DNA of 6,598 nucleotides from Fusobacterium sp. (GTDB taxonomy: Bacteria > Fusobacteriota > Fusobacteriia > Fusobacteriales > Fusobacteriaceae): NCBI GenBank assembly GCA_019410665.1, contig DXSD01000099.1, positions 1-6,598 on the forward strand, read 5' to 3'. The notes below the pieces were generated by a model. The model worked only from the letters and a program-made list of their open reading frames with translations. It was not told where the DNA came from and ran no database searches. Position numbers and translations under genes: made by a program. Below, in pieces: positions 1 through 6,283 of the stretch; the stretch's first letter is position 1, and the number at the start of each line of letters is the position of its first letter.

Positions 1-62
1 TCTCTATTCTGTTGCTAATGTCCTTAGTTATTATCATTTATTGTCACGCTTTCTCACGGACA
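1..62 (-). other. Leader of a leftward rRNA-type transcript (partial)
   Basis: This is the transcribed region downstream of the strong minus-strand promoter at 69-97, running off the left edge. It has no credible reading frame. Read on the minus strand it contains a small hairpin: TTGTC near 63-59 pairs with GACAA near 45-41, and an inner CG/CG pair extends the stem across a bulged base. The rRNA assignment rests on the promoter quality and on the 5S gene in the same orientation at the other end of the window. The mature RNA itself lies outside, so a tRNA or another stable RNA cannot be excluded. Confidence 0.45.
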
Positions 63-68
63 AGATAT

Positions 69-125
69 ATATTACCACATATTTAAAATTACGTCAATAG
101 TTTTTTTCATTATTTTTTAAATTTT
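69..125 (-). promoter_or_regulatory. Strong sigma70-type promoter with UP-like A/T tracts, probable rRNA promoter
   Basis: On the minus strand TTGACG (97-92) is followed after exactly 17 bases by TAATAT (74-69), close to the housekeeping consensus. Immediately upstream of the -35 (about 100-125) are phased A-runs and T-runs resembling the UP elements of rRNA promoters. The start of transcription would be near 61-63, possibly at the G on the minus strand at 61. No protein start follows within the window, which fits a stable-RNA promoter. Confidence 0.65.
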
Positions 126-152
126 TTTAAATATCATTTTATTTATAAAATA

Positions 153-161
153 TGTTATAAT
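153..161 (+). promoter_or_regulatory. Extended -10 promoter for rlmI
   Basis: TG at 153-154, one base, then a perfect TATAAT at 156-161. No good -35 lies 16-18 bases upstream, where there is only A/T-rich sequence, so recognition would depend on the extended -10. The start would be near 168, giving a leader of about 27 bases before the GTG at 195. It is divergent from the rRNA-type promoter, and the two share the A/T tract between about 100 and 140. Confidence 0.55.
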
Positions 162-194
162 AAATCAAAAGAAATTTATTAAGGATGTGAAATT

Positions 195-1361
195 GTGAAT
201 AGTGTTATTTTAAAAAAAGATAGAGAAAAACTTTGGGTTACTGGTCATCCTTGGATATATTCAGGAGCAGTTGAAAAAATTATTGGAAACCCTGAAGGTG
301 GATCAATAATTGAAGTTTATAACTCAAAAAAAGAATTTATTGGATATGGGCATTATAATAAAAACTCTAAAATTATTCTTAGAATGTTAGAAAAAGATCA
401 AGATAGAAAAATTGATTTAGAATGGTATTGTGAAAAGATTCAAGTAGCTTATGATCTTAGAAAAAATCTCTTCATTGATAGTAATGCTTATAGATTAATA
501 TATAGTGAGTCTGATTTCTTACCTGGATTAATAATTGATTATTTTAATGGATATGCTATTCTACAAATTGCTACTCTTGGAATGGAAAAAGATAAAAATC
601 TTATTGTAGAAGCTCTTATAAAAACGATTCCAAATCTTAAAGGAATATATGAAAAAAGTGAAGGTGACGGTAGAAAATTAGAAGGTCTTTCTGAAAAAAC
701 TGGAGTTCTTTGGGGAGAAGTTCCTAATAATATAGAAATTTATGAAGGAAAAGCTAAATTTTTAATTGATTTAAAAGGACAAAAAACTGGCTTTTATTCT
801 GATCAACGTGAAAATAGAATCCTAATTGGAAATCTAGCAAAAGATAAGGATTTTTTAGATGTATGTAGTTACACTGGAGGATTTTCAGCTCAAGTATTGG
901 CAAATGGTGCTAATTCTGCTACCTTAGTTGATATAAGTGAAGAAGCTTTAAATGTTGCTAAAGAAAATTTAAAAGATTTCTCAAATGTAAACCTTGTTAA
1001 AGGAAATATCTTTGATGTTTTAAGAGAGTTCCATAAAGAGGGAAAAAAATGGGATATAGTAAATCTTGATCCTCCAAAACTTGCCCCTAATAAAAGAGAT
1101 TTAGACAAAGCATTAAGAGCTTATAAAGATATTATTCTTCACGGTTTAAAACTTACTAAAAAAGGTGGTCTTTTAGCTATTTATAGTTGTAGTGGTGCTG
1201 TTACCTCTAATGACCTTAAAATGGCTTTAGCTTATGCTGTTAAAGATGCTGGAATCAGAGCTACAATTGTTCATCAGCTTCATCAAAGTTCTTGTCATCC
1301 AATATCTGTATCAGTTCCTGAAACTGAATATCTAAAAGGATTTTTAATTAGAGTTATCTAA
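195..1361 (+). CDS. rlmI: 23S rRNA (cytosine-C5) methyltransferase, RlmI family
   Basis: SAM-dependent methyltransferase expected to make 5-methylcytosine in 23S rRNA (position 1962 in E. coli numbering), acting in the cytoplasm on rRNA. An N-terminal PUA-type RNA-binding domain covers about residues 1-75 and includes GHPWIYSG at 17-24. A middle domain follows, then a Rossmann-fold methyltransferase domain from about 185. Visible motifs are KGQKTGFYSDQR (194-205), motif I DVCSYTGGF (222-230), the acidic VD at 245-246, DPPK (292-295) and SCSG (331-334). C332 is the likely catalytic cysteine by family analogy. At 388 residues it is full length for the family (E. coli RlmI is about 396). The start is GTG at 195: AAGGA at 181-185 lies 9 bases upstream, and an in-frame stop at 180-182 excludes longer versions. 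The gene stands alone, divergent from a probable rRNA promoter. The family is clear; the exact target base is inferred. Confidence 0.9.
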   Translation: MNSVILKKDREKLWVTGHPWIYSGAVEKIIGNPEGGSIIEVYNSKKEFIGYGHYNKNSKIILRMLEKDQDRKIDLEWYCEKIQVAYDLRKNLFIDSNAYRLIYSESDFLPGLIIDYFNGYAILQIATLGMEKDKNLIVEALIKTIPNLKGIYEKSEGDGRKLEGLSEKTGVLWGEVPNNIEIYEGKAKFLIDLKGQKTGFYSDQRENRILIGNLAKDKDFLDVCSYTGGFSAQVLANGANSATLVDISEEALNVAKENLKDFSNVNLVKGNIFDVLREFHKEGKKWDIVNLDPPKLAPNKRDLDKALRAYKDIILHGLKLTKKGGLLAIYSCSGAVTSNDLKMALAYAVKDAGIRATIVHQLHQSSCHPISVSVPETEYLKGFLIRVI

Positions 1362-1380
1362 ATAGTTTTTACATATAGAA

Positions 1381-1449
1381 AAGAAGAAAATCTTACCTCC
1401 AATCATTATCTATGTGATATTTGTTGAAGTAAAATTTTCTTCTTTTTTT
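1381..1449 (+). terminator. Rho-independent terminator of rlmI, at the convergent junction with the kinase gene
   Basis: The arms at 1381-1396 and 1429-1444 pair over 16 positions with a single C/A mismatch. A seven-base T-run (about 1443-1449) follows on the plus strand. The loop is unusually long, about 32 bases, and may fold a little further (ATCA at 1402-1405 with TGAT at 1414-1417). On the minus strand the hairpin lies 36 bases beyond the stop of the sensor kinase gene but is followed by a weaker T-run, so it may terminate both genes with rlmI favoured. Confidence 0.75.
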
Positions 1450-1479
1450 CTTAATTTAATTCTTATTATAATATAAAAG

Positions 1480-3210
1480 TCATAATTCTATGCAAGGTAA
1501 GTCCAATATTATTGTAGTTCCTTTTCCTAACTCACTTTTTATATCGATCTTCCCATTTATACTATATACCATATTTTTTACTATAGCTAATCCTAAGCCA
1601 TTTCCTTCTATTTTTCTATTCCTTGACTTATCAACTCTATAAAATCTTCTGAAAATATTCTCTAAATCTTCCTTTGGTATCCCTACTCCTTCATCTTTTA
1701 CAGTAATTAACAGATGCTCATCTAAAATTTCTGCTATTATCTTTATATTACTATCACTATTACTATATTTTATGGAGTTATCTATTAGATTTCCAATTAC
1801 TGTCCTAAACCATTCATTTGACAATTTTGTCTTTATACTTTTATTATCTGCCTCTATCTCTAGCTTTATTTTTTTTCTTTCTGCTAAATTAAAAAATATC
1901 TTTCCTATTTCTTCAAATAACTCTTTTAAATTCACTATTTTTTCTTCATTAGTTTCAGTTAAAATTTTCTCTGCTTTAGATAGTTGTAACAAATTATCTG
2001 TTAATAAAGCCAATCTTTTAACTTCTTTTTCCATTATTGTAATAAAATATTCTAATTGTTTTTGATCTTTTATATGTCCCAATTTTATGGTTTCAATAAA
2101 ACCACTTATTATGGTTATTGGTGTTTTTAATTCATGTGAGGCATTTGAAACAAACTCTCTTCTTAAATTTTCTATTTTTTCTATATTAGTTATATCTTCA
2201 ATTACCAATAATACTTGTAATTCTTTTTCATAAATAAAATCTAATTTAAACTTATATATTTTATCTTTACAAACTACTTTACTTTCTCTTTTATCTTCAT
2301 TCTCTATTTTTTCTTTTATTATCTCTTGAAACTCCTCCATTGTTTCTAAGCGAAATACATTTTTATTTTTTTCAGTAAGATAGAACTCTTTTCTTGCATA
2401 CTTATTAATTAAAATTATATCTCCTTCCACATTTATAACAATTATTGCTGCTTGTAAATTATCAATAATATTCTGTAAATTTTCAGCCTTTTCTTCAACA
2501 ATTTTTAATAGTGATTCTATCTTTTCACTCATAAAATTAAAAGTTTTTCCTAACTCTTCTATCTCATCTCCAGATGTTATTGATACTCTTTCTCGAAAAT
2601 CTCCCAGTGCAATTTTCCTAGCAATTTTTGTTAATCTTAAAATTGGAGTAGTTACCTTTGCTATGGATATCAATGACAGAATAAATGAAATAACCCCAGC
2701 TATCACTATTCCTAATAAAATGGTTATTATAATATTTTTCTGGAAGTCCTTTAGATACTTTAACTCTTTTGAGAAAACTAATCTATAATTTTCTTCATTC
2801 AAAGTAAATACTTCTGTATATATTTCCAATATTTCTATCTCTTTATCCAATGATTTAGTTATTCTATAATAGGGATAATTTTTTACTTTAATCTTTGTTT
2901 CGTATCTCTTTTCACTATCTTTTACTCCTATATTTTTATTTTGTGAATCAGCTACTGGTACTCCCTCTTCATTTATAAAAGTTACTCTATACTCAGATTT
3001 ATTCCCAAAAAATTGTGCTAATTTATGTAACGGGATCTCTGTTTTATTTCTTCTACTCAAATATATGTTAATTAAATTAACTTGGGATACTCCCATTTTT
3101 ACTTCCATTTCAATATAATTATCTTTTACTCTTTTATTTACAATTAATCCTATTAATAAGGAAGTTATAAAGATTAATAAAAAGCATATAGTTAAAAATT
3201 TCTTTCTCAT
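1480..3210 (-). CDS. Membrane sensor histidine kinase, PhoR/WalK type with HAMP and PAS domains
   Basis: Inner-membrane sensor kinase that autophosphorylates on histidine and passes the phosphate to the regulator encoded just upstream. Domains in order: transmembrane helix (about 5-24), extracytoplasmic sensor (about 26-157), second helix (about 159-184), HAMP linker (about 185-238), PAS-like domain (about 245-340), and HisKA with H359 in SNASHELKTP. The HATPase_c domain has an N box (NLIDNSIKYS, N478), G1 DEGVGIP (506-512), an F box (FRRFYRVDKSR, 520-530) and G2 GNGLGLAI (536-543). All catalytic motifs are intact and the 576-residue length is normal for this architecture. The ATG at 3210 has GGAG (3219-3216) five bases upstream. 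The gene begins 14 bases after the regulator's stop, so the two are almost certainly cotranscribed. The signal cannot be read from the sequence. The resemblance to PhoR concerns architecture only, and no phosphate-uptake genes are present. Confidence 0.93.
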   Translation of the reverse strand: MRKKFLTICFLLIFITSLLIGLIVNKRVKDNYIEMEVKMGVSQVNLINIYLSRRNKTEIPLHKLAQFFGNKSEYRVTFINEEGVPVADSQNKNIGVKDSEKRYETKIKVKNYPYYRITKSLDKEIEILEIYTEVFTLNEENYRLVFSKELKYLKDFQKNIIITILLGIVIAGVISFILSLISIAKVTTPILRLTKIARKIALGDFRERVSITSGDEIEELGKTFNFMSEKIESLLKIVEEKAENLQNIIDNLQAAIIVINVEGDIILINKYARKEFYLTEKNKNVFRLETMEEFQEIIKEKIENEDKRESKVVCKDKIYKFKLDFIYEKELQVLLVIEDITNIEKIENLRREFVSNASHELKTPITIISGFIETIKLGHIKDQKQLEYFITIMEKEVKRLALLTDNLLQLSKAEKILTETNEEKIVNLKELFEEIGKIFFNLAERKKIKLEIEADNKSIKTKLSNEWFRTVIGNLIDNSIKYSNSDSNIKIIAEILDEHLLITVKDEGVGIPKEDLENIFRRFYRVDKSRNRKIEGNGLGLAIVKNMVYSINGKIDIKSELGKGTTIILDLPCIEL

Positions 3211-3224
3211 TTTTTCTCCAATTT

Positions 3225-3956
3225 CTATTCTAGAGGAACCATATATCCAATTCCTCTAATAGTTTCTAAATAAGAATTATTATTATCTCCCAATTTCATT
3301 CTTAATTTCCTTATATGAACATCTAAAGATCTACTATTTCCATTATCAAATTTCCATACTTGTTCAATAATATTCTCTCTTAACAATACCTTTCCCTTAT
3401 GATTTAATAAAAAAGTAAATAACTTAAACTCCTTAGTTGTTAAGTTTAATTTTGTTATTCCCTTGTATATTTCTCCTTTTTCTAAATCTACTTTTAAATC
3501 TTTATAATAAATAATATTCTCTTTGATACTATCTTCTACAACTTCTACATCTTGTTTTACCTTTATTGTATTTTCATATTCAAAATCAACCCTTCTAAAT
3601 ATCGCTTTTATTCTTGCTAATAATTCTCTTAAACTAAATGGCTTTGTTATATAATCATCTGCACCAATTTCCAAACATAATATTTTATCTATTTCATCAG
3701 ATTTAGCACTTAATATTAATAATTTTATCCTATTTAATTTTGAATTTCCTCTTATTTTTTTACAAATCTCTATTCCATCTATTTCTGGTAACATTAAATC
3801 TAGAAGAATTAAATCAGGATTAATTTCTTCTATTTTTTCTAATGCTCCTTTTCCTGTATTATAAATATAAGGCTCATACCCTGAAAACTCTAAATTTATT
3901 TTTAAAAGCTCCAATATATGTTCTTCATCATCTATTACTAAAATTTTCTTTTTCAT
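3225..3956 (-). CDS. OmpR/PhoB-family response regulator
   Basis: Cytoplasmic DNA-binding regulator and partner of the downstream kinase. Counting from the preferred start (243 residues), the receiver domain spans about 1-120: acidic pair D9-D10, phospho-acceptor D53 in LILLDLMLPEIDG, switch S83, Y102 and K105 in TKPFSLREL. A linker of about 30 residues, rich in charged residues, leads to a winged-helix DNA-binding domain (about 150-243) with TTKEFKLFTFLL and the recognition-helix region SRSLDVHIRKLRMKLG, ending at RGIGYMVP. I chose the ATG at 3956 over an in-frame ATG at 3968. GGAG (3966-3963) sits six bases before 3956, whereas nothing resembling a binding site precedes 3968, and the predicted transcript starts only about four bases before 3968. 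The longer form would add MELK (247 residues). It is first in a two-gene operon and divergent from mgtC. Confidence 0.93.
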   Translation of the reverse strand: MKKKILVIDDEEHILELLKINLEFSGYEPYIYNTGKGALEKIEEINPDLILLDLMLPEIDGIEICKKIRGNSKLNRIKLLILSAKSDEIDKILCLEIGADDYITKPFSLRELLARIKAIFRRVDFEYENTIKVKQDVEVVEDSIKENIIYYKDLKVDLEKGEIYKGITKLNLTTKEFKLFTFLLNHKGKVLLRENIIEQVWKFDNGNSRSLDVHIRKLRMKLGDNNNSYLETIRGIGYMVPLE

Positions 3957-3978
3957 CTTCAACTCCATTTTTATTCTT

Positions 3979-3987
3979 ATTATAACA
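3979..3987 (-). promoter_or_regulatory. Extended -10 promoter for the two-component operon
   Basis: On the minus strand TG (3987-3986), one base, then a perfect TATAAT (3984-3979). The -35 region is weak: candidates near 4001-4009, such as TTAACT, have off-length spacing. The start would fall near 3972, leaving a leader of only about 15 bases before the ATG at 3956, just enough for the GGAG site. Confidence 0.6.
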
Positions 3988-4049
3988 CATTTTATTCTAT
4001 TGAAGTTAAAAATATTCTATTAAAATTTCTTTATTTTTTTGTATTTATA

Positions 4050-4058
4050 TGCTATAAT
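4050..4058 (+). promoter_or_regulatory. Extended -10 promoter for mgtC and the transporter
   Basis: TG at 4050-4051, one base, then a perfect TATAAT at 4053-4058. Upstream at the -35 distance there is only T-rich sequence (4029-4040). The start would be near 4065, giving a 5' untranslated region of about 60 bases that contains the tandem repeats at 4069-4095. The two divergent -10 elements in this gap are about 65 bases apart. Confidence 0.6.
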
Positions 4059-4068
4059 TAATTTCTAA

Positions 4069-4095
4069 AATTAACATAATTAACATAATTAATAT
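4069..4095 (+). repeat. Three tandem 9-base repeats (AATTAACAT x2, AATTAATAT) upstream of mgtC
   Basis: AATTAACAT occurs at 4069-4077 and 4078-4086, and a one-base variant follows at 4087-4095. The hexamer TTAACA therefore recurs every 9 bases (4071, 4080, then TTAATA at 4089). The repeats lie just downstream of the predicted mgtC transcription start, where a bound protein could block transcription. TTAACA resembles half-sites of PhoP-type OmpR-family regulators, but those usually repeat every 11 bases. An AT-rich coincidence is possible. Confidence 0.5.
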
Positions 4096-4124
4096 TTTTA
4101 ATGCAATTAGGAGGTGATTTTAAA

Positions 4125-4817
4125 ATGGAATCCTCTATCATAGAACTATCACTTCAGGTAATTATCCTTCGTATATTTCTTGCCACAATAATAGGAGGAA
4201 TAATTGGTTATGAAAGAGGAAGTAATAATCAAGCTGCTGGATTTAGAACACATATTTTAGTCTGCCTTGGGGCAACTTTAATTTCTCTTATCCAAGAAGA
4301 ACTAAAAATTAATCTATTGAATTATGCAATCAAAAATCCTCAAAGTGCTTTTATTTTAAAAACTGATTTAGGTAGATTGGGAGCTCAAGTTATCAGTGGA
4401 ATTGGATTTCTTGGAGCTGGTACAATACTCAGAGAGGAAAAAACAATAGCAGGACTAACAACTGCTGCTTCTGTTTGGGTTACTGGTTGCATAGGTCTTG
4501 GAATAGGTTGGGGATTTTATAGATTAACTATTATTGCTGGAATTGTTGTTTTAATTGTCCTAATAACTCTTAAAAAAATTGAAGTTATCTATAAAACTAT
4601 TATCATTACTTATACAGAAGATGAGGACATGGAAATCAACATAAAGAATACTCTTGAAATTTTTGTACATTACAATATTAAAGTTAAAAAGTTTAAAAAA
4701 GGAAAGAATTCTAAAAAGATTGTTTATACTCTTATTTTACCTAAAAATTTAAATAGAATAAAAATTTTAAGTGAATTAACAAGTTCTTTTAATATTTCTG
4801 AAATACAAAATCTTTAG
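4125..4817 (+). CDS. mgtC: MgtC/SapB-family membrane protein
   Basis: Member of the MgtC/SapB family, inner-membrane proteins known in other bacteria for survival at low magnesium and modulation of membrane ATPases or transporters; they are not established magnesium transporters. The first 150 residues carry about five hydrophobic segments with the family signatures GGIIGYERG (24-32), AGFRTHILV (38-46), D81xxR84 followed by AQVISGIGFLGAGTIL (87-102), and GLTTAASVWVTGCIGLGIGWG (110-130). Residues about 155-230 are soluble, lysine-rich and probably ACT-like, as in longer MgtC proteins. The length of 230 residues matches the family (Salmonella MgtC is about 231). I chose the ATG at 4125 because AGGAGGTGA (4109-4117) lies seven bases upstream. 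An in-frame ATG at 4101 has no site of its own, and the longer reading would place this binding site inside the gene. It is first in a probable operon with the transporter. The symbol names the family; the physiological role here is not shown. Confidence 0.88.
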   Translation: MESSIIELSLQVIILRIFLATIIGGIIGYERGSNNQAAGFRTHILVCLGATLISLIQEELKINLLNYAIKNPQSAFILKTDLGRLGAQVISGIGFLGAGTILREEKTIAGLTTAASVWVTGCIGLGIGWGFYRLTIIAGIVVLIVLITLKKIEVIYKTIIITYTEDEDMEINIKNTLEIFVHYNIKVKKFKKGKNSKKIVYTLILPKNLNRIKILSELTSSFNISEIQNL

Positions 4818-4848
4818 AATTTAATACCTTTCATTTTTAGGAGGAAGT

Positions 4849-6222
4849 ATGTTAAAAAAATTTACAAATTTTTGTGTTAAGCTAGTAGATAGATATTTAC
4901 CTGACCCTTTTCTTTTCGCTATAATTCTTACTTTTGTAGTGTATATAGCAGCTGTTATTTTTACTCATCAAACACCTTTAGAAATTCTTAAATACTGGGG
5001 TAACTTTTCAGATGGATTTTGGAATCTTCTAAAATTTTCTATGCAAACTGGTTGTATTGTTGTTTTTGGTTCAACTCTTGCTAAAACTCAACTTTTTAAT
5101 AATCTAGTTAATAAAATTGTAAAATATGCAACTACTAACAAACGAGCTATTGTTTTAACAGTTCTTTTCTCAGCAGTTTTTAGCTGGCTCAATTATGGAC
5201 TTGGTCTTATTGCAGGTGCTCTTCTTGCTAAGGCAATTGCTAAAAAATTAAAAACTATTGATTATAGATTATTAATAGCTTCTGCCTATTCAGGATATAT
5301 TATTTGGCATCAAGGATTATCTGGCTCTATTCCTCTTACTATTTCTACTGGTTTCGATATTGCAGGAAAAACTATTAAATCAGATATTACTTCTACTATA
5401 TTTCATCCGATTAATATCCTCACTGCTGTTGTATGTATAATAGTTATGTGTCTCTTAAATATTGCTATGTTACCTAGTGAAAAAGATAGTATTATTGTTG
5501 ATAGTAGTGTTTTAGGAGAAGAGTATCGTCCTAAAAAATATGAAATAAAAACTCCTGCAGATAAAATTGAACATAGTAAAATTCTTTGGTTTTTGACTTG
5601 CTTATTAGGTTGGTCATATATTTTCTATTATTTTAGTATTTATCTACATGAGGGAAAAAGCATTTTAAATGGTTTAGGAAGAGATTCAGTAAATATGATT
5701 TTACTATTTTTAGGAATACTTTTACATGGTAATTTAAAACATTATTTAGATGCATTAAAAGACTCTGTTTCTTCTATAGTTGGAGTTATTTTACAATATC
5801 CTTTTTATGCAGGAATTATGGCAATTATGACATGTACTAATGCTTCTGGAGTTAGCTTAGCAAGTTTAATCTCAAATTTCTTTGTTAATATTTCAAATCA
5901 ATATACTTTTCCTGTATTTACATTCTTCTCTGCTGGAATAGTTAATTTTTTTGTTCCTTCTGGGGGAGGGCAATGGAGTGTTCAAGCACCTATTGTTATG
6001 AATGCAGCTGAATATTTAAAAGTTCCAACGAATATTGCAGCAATGGCTATTGCTTGGGGAGATCAATGGACAAATATGATTCAACCATTCTGGGCTTTAC
6101 CAGCACTAGCAGTAGCTAATCTAAAAGCTAAAGATATTATGGGATTTATGTGTATTATAACTATAGCTAGTGGAATTGTTTTTGCAGTTGGAATATATAT
6201 TTGGGCAAAATTATATAGTTAA
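4849..6222 (+). CDS. atoE: Short-chain fatty acid transporter, AtoE/SCFA_trans family
   Basis: Polytopic inner-membrane carrier of the family that includes E. coli AtoE (about 440 residues), predicted to move short-chain fatty acids or acetoacetate/butyrate-like substrates across the cytoplasmic membrane. The 457-residue product has about ten or more hydrophobic segments. It shows the family's conserved blocks: PDPFLFAIILT near 18-28, SWLNYGLGLIAGALLAK (112-128), WHQGLSGSIPL (153-163), FFVPSGGGQWSVQAP (367-381) and AWGDQWTNMIQPFWALP (402-418). A hydrophilic loop at about 209-245 separates two hydrophobic halves. The ATG at 4849 has AGGAGGAAG (4839-4847 region) immediately upstream, and the gene begins 31 bases after the mgtC stop with no terminator between, so cotranscription is likely. 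No butyrate or acetoacetate CoA-transferase genes are adjacent, so the substrate cannot be narrowed. The symbol is by family resemblance. Confidence 0.88.
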   Translation: MLKKFTNFCVKLVDRYLPDPFLFAIILTFVVYIAAVIFTHQTPLEILKYWGNFSDGFWNLLKFSMQTGCIVVFGSTLAKTQLFNNLVNKIVKYATTNKRAIVLTVLFSAVFSWLNYGLGLIAGALLAKAIAKKLKTIDYRLLIASAYSGYIIWHQGLSGSIPLTISTGFDIAGKTIKSDITSTIFHPINILTAVVCIIVMCLLNIAMLPSEKDSIIVDSSVLGEEYRPKKYEIKTPADKIEHSKILWFLTCLLGWSYIFYYFSIYLHEGKSILNGLGRDSVNMILLFLGILLHGNLKHYLDALKDSVSSIVGVILQYPFYAGIMAIMTCTNASGVSLASLISNFFVNISNQYTFPVFTFFSAGIVNFFVPSGGGQWSVQAPIVMNAAEYLKVPTNIAAMAIAWGDQWTNMIQPFWALPALAVANLKAKDIMGFMCIITIASGIVFAVGIYIWAKLYS

Positions 6223-6237
6223 CCTAATAATAATTAT

Positions 6238-6283
6238 AAAAGAGGCAGATACAAAATTTAAAATTTGTATCTACCTCTTTTTT
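6238..6283 (+). terminator. Strong terminator after the transporter gene, probably bidirectional
   Basis: AAAGAGGCAGATACAAA (6239-6255) pairs with 6264-6280 with a single C/A mismatch, giving a stem of about 17 positions around an eight-base loop. The plus-strand T-run continues to 6283. On the minus strand the hairpin is also followed by a T-run (CTCTTTTATAATT), so it could stop transcripts arriving from the 5S side. It lies 15 bases after the transporter stop codon. Confidence 0.88.

Noticed and set aside
2..100. Open plus-strand frame from the left edge to the TAG at 98-100
   Set aside because: It runs antisense through a near-consensus promoter and leader. Such frames next to stable-RNA operons are usually spurious, and no start is visible.
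890..1108. 72-codon open frame on the minus strand inside rlmI
   Set aside because: It lies entirely opposite a well-conserved methyltransferase domain, has no family resemblance and no convincing ribosome binding site; it is a shadow of an AT-rich gene.
1464..1476. TATAAT-like sequence on the plus strand near the end of the kinase gene
   Set aside because: It points into the antisense of the kinase gene, lacks a -35 and an extended -10, and such matches are expected by chance in this composition.
1772..2065. 97-codon open frame on the plus strand inside the sensor kinase gene
   Set aside because: Antisense to the HisKA/HATPase region; its serine/phenylalanine-rich product is typical of reading an A-rich gene backwards.
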